A stretch of DNA of 64,000 nt from Gammaproteobacteria bacterium (lineage in GTDB: Bacteria; Pseudomonadota; Gammaproteobacteria; DSM-16500), in contig JABDFQ010000008.1 in assembly GCA_013286495.1 (NCBI GenBank), forward strand, positions 1-64,000. The letters run 5' to 3'. Of this stretch, positions 44,405 through 52,412 are shown one piece after another. Within the stretch, counting starts at the first letter, position 1; every line of letters begins with the position of its first letter. The translations under genes and the position numbers were made by a program. The notes beneath the pieces were generated by a model. It worked only from the letters and a program-made list of their open reading frames with translations. It had not been told where the DNA came from and made no database searches.

Positions 44405-45832
44405 ATGAGTATCGAAACAGAAGTCGTCGTAATTGGTAGTGGACCTGGTGGTTATACTGCAGCATTTCGCGCAGCAGATTTAGGTTTGAAAGTCGTGATG
44501 ATTGAGCGCTATGAAAATATTGGTGGCGTGTGTCTGAATGTCGGTTGTATCCCATCGAAAGCATTATTGCATGCAGCAAAAGTAATTGATGATGCACAGG
44601 AAATGTCAGAACACGGTGTGCAATTTGGCAAACCAAAAGTGGATGGAAAAAAATTACTGGACTGGAAAAATAGCGTCGTCAGCAAATTAACTGGCGGTGT
44701 GAAAATGCTGGCGAAAACACGCAAGGTGAATGTGATCACGGGTGTTGCGAAATTTATTTCTGATCATGAAATTGAAGTCAGCATGAAAGATGGCAGCAAG
44801 GAAACTGTAAAATTTCAGCAAGCGATTATTGCAGTCGGTTCACGTCCCGTAAAATTACCATTCTTGCCAGATGATGCACGTATTATTGATTCAACTGGTG
44901 CGCTGGAATTGCAGGATATCGGCGGCAATATGCTGGTAATTGGTGGTGGCATCATTGGGCTTGAAATGGCAACGGTTTATCACAGTCTTGGTAGTGAAAT
45001 TTCAGTTGTTGAATTAATGGATCAGATTATTCCTGGTGCAGACAGTGATATTGTTGCGCCATTATATAAACGCATCAAGGCGCGTTATAAAAATATTTAT
45101 CTCAAGACCAAAGTGACAAAAGTGGAAGCGAAGAAAGATGGATTATATGTCACGTTTGAAGGTGAGAATGCACCGAAAGAACCACAAAAATTTGATCGTA
45201 TATTATCTGCGGTTGGCAGACGTCCGAATGGTGATCAGATTGATGCAGCAAGAGCTGGTGTCAAGGTAGATGATCGTGGATTTATTCCAGTGGATAAACA
45301 AATGCGAACCAATGTTCCGCATATATATGCAATTGGTGATGTTGTTGGTAATCCGATGTTGGCACATAAAGCGATGCCGGAAGGGCGAGTTGCTGCGGAA
45401 GTGATTTCGGGATTAAAGCATTATTTCGATGCAAAATGTATTGCAAGCGTTGCTTACACGGATCCAGAAATAGCATGGGTGGGTGTCACTGAAAATGAAG
45501 CAAAAGCCAAAGGAATCAAATATGGCAAAGGTGTATTTCCGTGGGCAGCGAGCGGACGTTCATTGAGTATAGGTCGTAGTGAAGGGTTGACGAAAATTAT
45601 TGTGGATGAAGAAACGCATCGTGTCATTGGCGCAGGAATTGTGGGAACCAATGCAGGTGAATTGATAGCAGAAGTTGCGCTTGCCATTGAGATGGGTTGT
45701 GATGTTGAAGACATTGCGCTCACGATTCATCCGCATCCAACATTATCTGAAACCGTCGCACTCGCTGCGGAAGTATATGAAGGCACGATTACAGATTTAT
45801 ATATGCCGAAGAAGAAAGCAGAGAAGGTGTAG
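44405..45832 (+). CDS. lpd: Dihydrolipoamide dehydrogenase (E3)
   Basis: A 475-residue flavoprotein that reoxidises the lipoyl arm with NAD+. FAD motif GSGPGGYTAAFRAADLG (from residue 11), redox-active cysteines C43 and C48 in GGVCLNVGCIPSK, NAD motif IGGGIIGLEMA and the C-terminal TIHPHPTLSE with the catalytic histidine and glutamate are all intact. It is third in the aceE-aceF-lpd operon, 10 bases after aceF. It may also serve 2-oxoglutarate dehydrogenase. Confidence 0.97.
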   Translation: MSIETEVVVIGSGPGGYTAAFRAADLGLKVVMIERYENIGGVCLNVGCIPSKALLHAAKVIDDAQEMSEHGVQFGKPKVDGKKLLDWKNSVVSKLTGGVKMLAKTRKVNVITGVAKFISDHEIEVSMKDGSKETVKFQQAIIAVGSRPVKLPFLPDDARIIDSTGALELQDIGGNMLVIGGGIIGLEMATVYHSLGSEISVVELMDQIIPGADSDIVAPLYKRIKARYKNIYLKTKVTKVEAKKDGLYVTFEGENAPKEPQKFDRILSAVGRRPNGDQIDAARAGVKVDDRGFIPVDKQMRTNVPHIYAIGDVVGNPMLAHKAMPEGRVAAEVISGLKHYFDAKCIASVAYTDPEIAWVGVTENEAKAKGIKYGKGVFPWAASGRSLSIGRSEGLTKIIVDEETHRVIGAGIVGTNAGELIAEVALAIEMGCDVEDIALTIHPHPTLSETVALAAEVYEGTITDLYMPKKKAEKV

Positions 45833-45857
45833 GGATTGATAAGGTGACGGAAGAATT

Positions 45858-45878
45858 CCTTCCCCCTTTGGGGGAAGG
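45858..45878. repeat. Short GC-rich hairpin repeat after lpd
   Basis: A perfect 9-base stem (CCTTCCCCC / GGGGGAAGG) with a TTT loop, followed by TGCCGACAGGCGGATGGGGG. It lies between the convergent lpd and the 153-residue gene. There is no T-run, so an intrinsic terminator is doubtful; it resembles widespread REP-like elements. Confidence 0.6.
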
Positions 45879-45916
45879 TGCCGACAGGCGGATGGGGGAA
45901 TATAATTTTTCTATTA

Positions 45917-46378
45917 TCAAGCCACCGATGAAATTTCCAGATCAAGTCCCGCATCTTCAGTATTTGCAATAATCTTTTTCATAATGAAACTATAGAGCTC
46001 GCGTCTAACTGACATATGCAGATTAATCAGTTTGCGAAGGAAGATTGCTGAAGGACTTGCATTACTTCCTATTGCAAATTCCTCAACTACTTCTTCGAAA
46101 GTGTCTGTGTAGTAAGCGATGCCTTTCAGGTTATATTCTTCCGTCGATAAAATATCCTTGATGATTAACTGGGTTAACGTGGATTCAAGCATTAGATTCT
46201 CCTTTTCTGTCGTAAAATTGAGTAACCGAAAATATTCCTTGTATTCCTCGCTAAATATTTGTTTTAGCTCTTCACAAATACATACAAACAACCCAGCTTC
46301 CAGAAGCACATGTTCCTTGATGCTTAATGTCGAAGTATTGATGCCCAGAAGTTTCGATAATGATGGTAACGCAGACAT
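45917..46378 (-). CDS. Unrecognised 153-residue helical protein
   Basis: No family recognised. The protein is acidic and probably all-helical, with no signal peptide. Segments such as KEHVLLEAGLFVCICEELKQ and FLRKLINLHMSVRRELYSFI are amphipathic. AAGGAGAG lies ahead of the ATG at 46378, so it looks expressed. It is divergent from the S24-type regulator gene and could share its control region. Function unknown. Confidence 0.55.
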   Translation of the reverse strand: MSALPSLSKLLGINTSTLSIKEHVLLEAGLFVCICEELKQIFSEEYKEYFRLLNFTTEKENLMLESTLTQLIIKDILSTEEYNLKGIAYYTDTFEEVVEEFAIGSNASPSAIFLRKLINLHMSVRRELYSFIMKKIIANTEDAGLDLEISSVA

Positions 46379-46505
46379 GCAGTGTTCTCTCCTTGAGGTG
46401 GTGGTTAGGAAAAGTTGTTTGGATTGTGGGTTTATTTGTTGAGATAACTTAATTAGAAGGTGTATGTGAGTTCAATTCCTAATTGCAGTTAACTTTAAAA
46501 AATCT

Positions 46506-46575
46506 GTATACGCATAAATTTCGTATTGGTATGATCTTATTTCGAAAATACGATGTCAATACTATTTTTATACGA
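46506..46575. promoter_or_regulatory. Candidate operator array between the divergent genes
   Basis: Three copies of the half-site ATACGA occur: TCGTAT at 46521-46526 (reverse), ATACGA at 46548-46553 and at 46570-46575. A GTATACG at 46506-46512 is related. They lie 50-120 bases ahead of the regulator gene and are good candidates for its own binding sites. Confidence 0.4.
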
Positions 46576-46628
46576 TAATTATACTTTTTGTTTATATGAT
46601 GATTATTTAAAATGAGAAAAAAGATTAT

Positions 46629-47261
46629 ATGAATAATTTTAAAACAAATATTTCATTTGTTTTACAAAGCATGATAGAGACAAGACGGTTATCTATTTCT
46701 GATCTCGCGCGAAGGACATGTATTCCTCAGCCGACGCTTCATCGTATTGCTCATGGGCAGCATCAAAAACCTCATAAGAAAACCTTAGAAATATTATCTG
46801 ATTTTTTCAATATAACTATAGATCAGTTACTGGGATGGGAGCCGATTGAAAATCTTACGAGTGGTAAACTTCCTGTTTCACAACTTCCGATATTAAATTG
46901 CGATGATATTAATTCGACACATTCTCTGAATACCAATTGTCAATATTTAATCTATGAAAAACCTATAAGTAAAAATGCATTTGCTATAAAAATGCCAGAT
47001 AAATCGATGGAGCCCTTAATAATAAAAGATAGTCTCCTGATTGTTGACCGGGAAAAAAAACCAGAGTATCGAAATCTAATTGTCGTGAAATTACATAATT
47101 ATGAAGGTGTATTAATTCGACAATTAATAAATGATGCTTGTAATTCATATATTAGGCCGCTCAGTCAGGACTTCAAAAAATTTGAAATGATCATGCTCAC
47201 ACCAAAGGACAACATAATCGGCACAATTGTGGAGGTAAGGTTTGATTGCGAAGCATTATAG
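46629..47261 (+). CDS. XRE-family repressor with S24 (LexA/CI-like) C-terminal domain
   Basis: A 210-residue regulator. Residues about 20-45 form the helix-turn-helix (LSISDLARRTCIPQPTLHRI); the C-terminal half is S24-like, with the serine S126 in PDKSMEPLI. At the position of the catalytic lysine of LexA (TVKRL) this protein has R164 in VLIRQL, and no Ala-Gly cleavage site is obvious. It may therefore be a non-cleavable repressor. It heads a run of five same-strand genes. Possible target sites (ATACGA) lie upstream. Phage-type repressors are the closest analogy, but no phage genes are near. Confidence 0.8.
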   Translation: MNNFKTNISFVLQSMIETRRLSISDLARRTCIPQPTLHRIAHGQHQKPHKKTLEILSDFFNITIDQLLGWEPIENLTSGKLPVSQLPILNCDDINSTHSLNTNCQYLIYEKPISKNAFAIKMPDKSMEPLIIKDSLLIVDREKKPEYRNLIVVKLHNYEGVLIRQLINDACNSYIRPLSQDFKKFEMIMLTPKDNIIGTIVEVRFDCEAL

Positions 47262-47325
47262 AAAACAAACGAGAGTTGAGTTGCATAATTGAAGGATTGA
47301 GAAATGCATGTCAGGAGTAAATGCA

Positions 47326-47829
47326 ATGCTTAAAAGGGTTTCAACGTTGATAGAATATATATCTTATTTGTATAAGTATAATCTTGAATTACAAAAAACA
47401 ACCAAAAGTATTTTCCGTGTAATAAAAAAAGAAAGGAAAAATGGAAAAAATGTCATTGATGTGCAGGTAATTAATAAAGCTTCTGTTTTTCGTTGTAGGG
47501 TTGATGAAATTATAGGTCACGATCAGCTATTGGAATGTTTTTCGAAGAGTGATATTAAACTTATTACTTATCTGGCGACAGAAGATTTATTTCAGCCGAG
47601 AAATAAAATCGTTGGTTTTGAATATAAAGAATGCTTTGAAAGAACAGTATTGCGCGTAAAAACAAAAGATAATCAATATGATAATTTTACACCTGATCAA
47701 ATTTCATCAAATCCAGAATTGTTGAATGGCTTAAGTCAGGAAGATGCGCATAGGGCTGGATATTTGCTAGCAATTGAACAAATGATTTTGGAAAAAAAAT
47801 CCATGGAAAATATCAAAAACTCGAAGTAA
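47326..47829 (+). CDS. Unrecognised 167-residue protein in the regulator cassette
   Basis: No family recognised. The protein is basic in the first half (KTTKSIFRVIKKERKNGK) and then contains VINKASVFRCRVDEIIGHDQ, a beta-rich part, and a helical end (EDAHRAGYLLAIEQMILEK). AGGAG at 47313-47317 supports ATG 47326 rather than the ATG at 47308. It lies between the S24-type regulator and the VUT transporter gene, 12 bases before the latter, so it probably belongs to the same operon. Function unknown. Confidence 0.6.
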   Translation: MLKRVSTLIEYISYLYKYNLELQKTTKSIFRVIKKERKNGKNVIDVQVINKASVFRCRVDEIIGHDQLLECFSKSDIKLITYLATEDLFQPRNKIVGFEYKECFERTVLRVKTKDNQYDNFTPDQISSNPELLNGLSQEDAHRAGYLLAIEQMILEKKSMENIKNSK

Positions 47830-47840
47830 AGGATTGTGTT

Positions 47841-48569
47841 ATGAATATTGAAATTACCAAGCCAGATAATAGTTATGCTACAAGCTGTTTTCAATTCTTA
47901 TCCATGTTGTTTTTAACAATTATGCTGGGAACGTATGTTTTGGCTTATAAAATGATTTCTGTGGGCGGTTATATTATCTCTGCTGGGATATTTATTTTTC
48001 CAATCAACTATGCAATAACCGATATTACGACAGAGGTATATGGATATGAACAAACAAAGAAAATGCTAAAATTGGTTTTTATTTGTTGTTTATTTTTTAG
48101 TACTGTAGTCCCATTCCTTGCAATAATGTCACCTCCTTCTGGTTGGCCATATCAATCAGGATACACGCATGTATTAGGAAGTGTTTTTAGATTTTTTATT
48201 GCGAATACAATAGGAATTATTGTTGGTATTACCATTAATGGATACCTTATTGCCAAATGGAAAATTGTCATGCAGGGAAAACATTTTTGGCTAAGAAGTA
48301 TTGGCTCATCAGTCATTGGGGAGCTGATAACATCCATCATTGCAGACATAATTGCATTTGCTGGTACTACCAATTCGCTGGGCATTGTCAAGCTCATGAT
48401 GGGAATATTTTCTATTAAACTGATTTACTCAATTTTTTTATCATTACCGAGCACTTTGATGGTAACTCATATAAAGCTTCGCTCAGGTATAAGATTTAAT
48501 ACTTTAAATTTTGACCCTTTTAAAAATAATGAAAATGAAACAAGGAAAGCAAATGCAGTCAACTTCTAA
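47841..48569 (+). CDS. VUT/YhhQ-family queuosine precursor transporter
   Basis: A 242-residue membrane protein with about six hydrophobic segments, of the COG1738 family. INYAITDITTEVYGYEQTKK is the hallmark of the family, and SIGSSVIGELITSIIADIIAF is a second conserved part. Characterised members import preQ0/preQ1 or queuine for tRNA modification. Here the gene is embedded with an FMN-dependent oxidase instead of queuosine genes, so the substrate may differ. The next gene's start lies inside its 3' end. Confidence 0.85.
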   Translation: MNIEITKPDNSYATSCFQFLSMLFLTIMLGTYVLAYKMISVGGYIISAGIFIFPINYAITDITTEVYGYEQTKKMLKLVFICCLFFSTVVPFLAIMSPPSGWPYQSGYTHVLGSVFRFFIANTIGIIVGITINGYLIAKWKIVMQGKHFWLRSIGSSVIGELITSIIADIIAFAGTTNSLGIVKLMMGIFSIKLIYSIFLSLPSTLMVTHIKLRSGIRFNTLNFDPFKNNENETRKANAVNF

Positions 48570-49758
48570 AATTCTTTCTAATGATGATTTACTCGAGGCA
48601 TCTAAAAAAATACTTAAGCCTGAAATTTTTGATTTTATTTCTGGAGGCTCGGGGAGTGAATGGAGCGTCAAAAATAACCTGGATATATTTCATCAGATTC
48701 AAATTGTTCCACGTGTCTTGCAAAAATCAGGAACAATAGATACTAGTGTATCTTTGCCAGGCAAGAATCTCTCTTTTCCCGTGATCATTGCACCATGCGC
48801 ATTTCACAAACTGGTATGTGAGGATGGGGAGTTAGCTACCGCAAAAGCTGCTGCCAAATGCAATACAATTCTTACTTTAAGCACAATGTCATCTTGTTCA
48901 ATGGAAGATGTTGCATCAGTTTCAAATAACGATAAATGGTTTCAATTATACCTTTTTAAGGATCAGAGAATTACAGAGGATTTGGTTAGACGCGCGGAAA
49001 TTGCTGGATATGAAGCGCTCGTTGTTACTGTTGACTTGCCAGCAATGGGTATGCGTCTGCGTGATATAAGAAATCAATTTTCACTACCAAAGCATATAGA
49101 GGCAGTGAATTTAAAGAAATTCCATTTGTCAGATATTTCTGAAAAAAGTGAAGGATCAAAAGTAAAGGAACACACAGATCAACAGTTCGATGCAAATATT
49201 GGTTGGGATACGATTGACTGGTTGCGTTCAATTACTTCACTTCCTATTTTTCTAAAAGGAATTTTGAATGTAGAGGATGCCATCGAATCTCTTAATCATG
49301 ATATACAAGGTATCATCATTTCAAATCATGGAGGAAGGCAGATTGATGGTGTTGTCTCGCCAATTGAGGTGCTGCCGGAAATAGCAAAGATGGTAAATAA
49401 TAAAGTGCCATTAATAGTTGATGGTGGAATAAGATGTGGCGAGGATATTTTTAAGGCGATTGCTTTGGGAGCTAATGCTGTAATGATAGGAAGACCTGTA
49501 TTATGGGCTCTGTCTGTGGGTGGGGAGAGTGAGCTGGAGTCATTGCTAACAAGATTGCAGAAGGAGCTCATACTTGCAATGCGTCTTGCTGGATGTAATT
49601 CATTACAAATAGTCAGAGATCGTGGCTTTTCCTTGCTAGCAGGTGAAAAGATTACGAATATGAAGTGGAAAGAAATGATGATGAAGATGGAAAATAATCA
49701 TGTTTCAGAGAATATCAAAATTACTCCTTCTGCTCGATTTTTTTTGAAACCAATCTAA
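48553..49758 (+). CDS. FMN-dependent alpha-hydroxy-acid oxidase/dehydrogenase
   Basis: A 401-residue enzyme of the LldD/glycolate oxidase family that oxidises 2-hydroxy acids. Typical features are the N-terminal FDFISGGSGSEWSVKNN, TLSTMSSCSMEDVA, the FMN/catalytic segment ISNHGGRQIDGVVSP with the active histidine, LKGILNVEDA with the conserved lysine, and VDGGIRCGEDIFKAIALGA. ATG 48553 has an AAGGA site and overlaps the transporter gene by 17 bases; earlier in-frame ATGs are less likely. The substrate cannot be read from sequence; lactate, glycolate and mandelate are the known ones. Confidence 0.87.
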   Translation: MQSTSKILSNDDLLEASKKILKPEIFDFISGGSGSEWSVKNNLDIFHQIQIVPRVLQKSGTIDTSVSLPGKNLSFPVIIAPCAFHKLVCEDGELATAKAAAKCNTILTLSTMSSCSMEDVASVSNNDKWFQLYLFKDQRITEDLVRRAEIAGYEALVVTVDLPAMGMRLRDIRNQFSLPKHIEAVNLKKFHLSDISEKSEGSKVKEHTDQQFDANIGWDTIDWLRSITSLPIFLKGILNVEDAIESLNHDIQGIIISNHGGRQIDGVVSPIEVLPEIAKMVNNKVPLIVDGGIRCGEDIFKAIALGANAVMIGRPVLWALSVGGESELESLLTRLQKELILAMRLAGCNSLQIVRDRGFSLLAGEKITNMKWKEMMMKMENNHVSENIKITPSARFFLKPI

Positions 49759-49821
49759 ATCAGAATATAAATGACAAATAACACCTTTTTTAAAATTAAT
49801 CTTTAATGGAAATGAAAAAAT

Positions 49822-50700
49822 ATGAAAGCCAAAATTCGCGGCACGGAAATTTATTTTGATATCGCAGGCATGCAACATGCGCCAGTTGGAAAGGAAATTA
49901 TCGAAAAACCAGTTTTATTCCTGATCCATGGCGGTCCTGGTGGAAACCATATTCATTTCAAACATGATTCGATAAAGCTACAGGAATATGCGCAACTGGT
50001 TTTCATTGATCAGCGTGGTTGTGGTTTGAGTAAAAAAGACAAACGTTCCAATTACACGCTTGATAATAATATTGAAGATATCGAAGCGCTGAGAAAATAT
50101 CTGGGGTTTGAAAAAATCAACGTGCTGGGTGTTTCCTATGGAGGAATTGTTGCGCAAGGATATGCGATTCGTTATGGCAAACATGTGGATAAGCTTATTC
50201 TCGTATCAACGACACCGAGCTATCATTTTATTGAGATGGCGCGTGAAAACCTGAAGAAAATTGGCACGAAAAAACAGATCGCTGTTTGTGAAAAATATTT
50301 ATGGAATGGAACTTTTAAAAATGATCGAAATGTTAATTTTTATATCAAGACGCTCGATCCGCTGTATATTTATAGTAAACAGAAAAAACGGAGAAAATTT
50401 GCTTCTAAAACGAAAGGGATCAAAAACTATATCGCGCATGATGTGTTAAATGTCGGATTCAGCACTTTTTTGCATGAATTTAATTTCGTGCCGAAATTGA
50501 AAAAAATAAAATGCCCAACTCTAATTTTGTCGGGAAAGAATGACTGGATTTGCTTGCCAGAGCTTTCAAAAATCATGGCAGATAACATTCCACATTCAAC
50601 TTTAAAAATTTTTAATAAATGTGGGCATGCAATGGCTCTTGATGTGGCTGATAAGTATATAAAATCGATTAAGCAATTTCTCAAGCGAGATAAAAGATAA
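49822..50700 (+). CDS. Proline iminopeptidase-like alpha/beta hydrolase
   Basis: A 292-residue alpha/beta hydrolase of the S33/proline iminopeptidase group. LFLIHGGPGGNH forms the oxyanion loop, DQRGCGLS is the family motif, the nucleophile is the serine in GVSYGG, and the histidine is in KCGHAMALD; the acid is probably the D in SGKNDWICL. It could release N-terminal proline or cleave another small amide or ester. It follows the oxidase gene after 63 bases, probably in the same cassette. No signal peptide, so cytoplasmic. Confidence 0.85.
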   Translation: MKAKIRGTEIYFDIAGMQHAPVGKEIIEKPVLFLIHGGPGGNHIHFKHDSIKLQEYAQLVFIDQRGCGLSKKDKRSNYTLDNNIEDIEALRKYLGFEKINVLGVSYGGIVAQGYAIRYGKHVDKLILVSTTPSYHFIEMARENLKKIGTKKQIAVCEKYLWNGTFKNDRNVNFYIKTLDPLYIYSKQKKRRKFASKTKGIKNYIAHDVLNVGFSTFLHEFNFVPKLKKIKCPTLILSGKNDWICLPELSKIMADNIPHSTLKIFNKCGHAMALDVADKYIKSIKQFLKRDKR

Positions 50701-50711
50701 AAGGAGACCAT

Positions 50712-51027
50712 ATGAATCCCAGACTTTTTGATCAAAGAGCGCAAGAGGATTATTCGAGAGCAACAATCACTCTTTGCATGAATTTTGTTGGCGGTTCTGT
50801 ATTCAGATATATATGATCATCCCTATAGTAGTTACAAGTATATCTATGAATCATTGCAAAAAGATTACTACATCCATACAACTTTAAATACTATGGAGAT
50901 TAAATTTTCCGGTATAATTCAAAATTGTTCACGCAATGAAAAATTCCATGATTTTGATACCTTCCTGTCATTTTTAAAAGAAAATAATTTAATTAAATAT
51001 GAGCCAGGTAACAAACTAATGATCTAA
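50712..51027 (+). other. Possible remnant coding stretch of unknown origin
   Basis: A short frame of 34 codons starts at 50712 (MNPRLFDQRAQEDY) behind a strong AAAGGAG site and stops at 50816. An 80-codon frame (from TTG 50785 or later) overlaps it in another frame and ends at 51027. I recognise neither. The strong ribosome-binding site without a sizeable gene suggests a frameshifted or deleted gene, next to other remnants. Confidence 0.35.
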
Positions 51028-51392
51028 TGAATTCATTCCGTGGCTTCAATCAAATAAAGGAACTGGATGATTCGCCCCATCCATTTGCTAGCGTTATATT
51101 TATTTAGTTAATGGAAGCCAATTGGTTAATTGGATTGCCTGGATTGCTTGAAGTAGAATACCTGCATGATGTGTATGAGTTGGAGGAGGTAAAAAAGATG
51201 CCTTACATTAGTAACGCCGAAAAATTTGGTATAGAGATTGGTATAGAGAAGGGCAAGCTTGAAATTGCCAAGCATATGATAGAAGAAGGGATGAAACCGT
51301 CTATTATTGAACGGCTGACGGGATTTTCTGCTGCTAAAATCAAGAAACTAAGAAAAGAATTAAAACAGAGTGGGAAAAATAAAGATCACTAA
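51027..51392 (+). pseudogene. Remnant of an Rpn-family (PD-(D/E)XK) recombination-promoting nuclease
   Basis: The 3' part encodes KKMPYISNAEKFGIEIG, then GIEKGKLEIAKHMIEEG and LTGFSAAKIKKLRKEL, the standard C-terminal tail of Rpn/transposase_31 proteins. In the same frame upstream are KELDDSPHPFASVI and then a TAG at 51105-51107, followed by WLIGLPGLLEVEYL. The stretch that normally lies between, and the nuclease domain, are missing, so this is an internally deleted, stop-interrupted relic of a mobile-element-like gene. Confidence 0.7.
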
Positions 51393-51441
51393 AGCCTAAT
51401 GGCGATAGCATTATCTTGTTAGCGTAAATAAATAAAACCAC

Positions 51442-51730
51442 ATGACCCATCGCATAATAAATATTTTTTTAATATTTTATTTCCTGTTTTTCGGAATAAA
51501 AATCGCATCCGCTGAATCTCAATGGCTAAAACTACCCCCAACCGACCTGGATTGTGGGTGCTGATCATGATGAAGGAATTAAGCGTAAAGATACTGAGTT
51601 TATGGCAGCAGAAATTCAAAATGCTGGTTTGTTAATTCAACCGTGTGCTAGTCACTTTTCTTTCCTGCAAGATCCAAAACAATTTAATACCGACGTATTA
51701 CATTTTCTTGAGAAAATTGAAAATGGCTAG
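51442..51730 (+). pseudogene. Internally deleted secreted alpha/beta hydrolase
   Basis: The first frame (ATG 51442) encodes a signal peptide, MTHRIINIFLIFYFLFFG through IASA, then ESQWLKLPPTDLD, and stops at about 51565. A second frame from 51530 encodes PTWIVGADHDEGIKRKDTEF and later SHFSFLQDPKQFNTDVLHFL up to TAG 51728-51730. This is the typical acid/histidine C-terminal end of an alpha/beta hydrolase. The nucleophile domain (some 200 residues) is gone. The two ends are fused out of frame, so no working enzyme is made. Confidence 0.7.
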
Positions 51731-51749
51731 CTTGTATTTTAGAAAATTT

Positions 51750-52412
51750 CTAACCTTTTAGATTCATCAAATACTCAATTAATTCGTGCATGTTGGTTGA
51801 TGGATTATCTGTTCCTTGTTTTTTCTGCTCACTATAAATTCTTTTCGAACGCTTGATGGCGATTGACAATCTATCTTTTGTCATTGCAAAAATATTTTCA
51901 TGCCCTTTATGGTATGTATTAAGATAGCGTGTAATCTCACTTAAAAGTAAATCTCCAGAAGATTTATTTTCCGTTTTATTGTATGGCCGTGTGCTATCTG
52001 TAAAGTGTAATAACAGCCAATATTCAAAACAGGGAACCGAAGTTATGTAGTCAATTGGTATGGGGTTTCTGCTTCTGTGCCGAAGAGATTTAATTTTGTT
52101 AATGGCGTTTTGATAACTGGAATGTTCATCTTTATCAAATAAACAAAAAACACGATCATAATCCTTTGATTTGTTGAACTCCTTTTCTGCGTATTCCACG
52201 ATTCTTAATGGATCAGCTCCTACACCTATCACTTTGATATTTGCACTATTTAATTTTAAATGATCACAAATTTCCCTAAGATAGCCAGGCTCAGTTTTTT
52301 TGCCTTCACAAACAACTAATGCAAGATCATATGAATCACGTTGGGAAAATTTTCGTGTAAATGAATCACGTGTTCGTTGTTTTCTTTTGTGATGTAAATT
52401 ATCTGAACCCAT
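51750..52412 (-). CDS. rloB: RloB-family protein, TOPRIM-like nuclease candidate
   Basis: A 220-residue protein of the RloB family. ALVVCEGKKTEPGYL (E36) and DRVFCLFDKDEHSS (D93, D95) match the spacing of TOPRIM nuclease acids, and IDYITSVPCFEYWLLLHF is the family core. ATG 52412 overlaps the stop of the AAA ATPase gene (TAATG), so the pair is cotranslated; an ATG at 52424 is the alternative. RloA/RloB pairs are found in restriction and defence loci. A mechanism like PARIS (AAA plus TOPRIM, phage-triggered toxicity) is inferred. Confidence 0.82.
   Translation of the reverse strand: MGSDNLHHKRKQRTRDSFTRKFSQRDSYDLALVVCEGKKTEPGYLREICDHLKLNSANIKVIGVGADPLRIVEYAEKEFNKSKDYDRVFCLFDKDEHSSYQNAINKIKSLRHRSRNPIPIDYITSVPCFEYWLLLHFTDSTRPYNKTENKSSGDLLLSEITRYLNTYHKGHENIFAMTKDRLSIAIKRSKRIYSEQKKQGTDNPSTNMHELIEYLMNLKG

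Noticed and set aside
45858-45878. Intrinsic terminator after lpd
   Set aside because: The hairpin is strong, but no T-run follows on either strand, so it is listed as a repeat rather than a terminator.
46629-47261. Prophage marked by the CI-like S24 repressor
   Set aside because: No integrase, structural, lysis or replication genes and no attachment repeats were seen nearby; the following genes are metabolic or transport-type.
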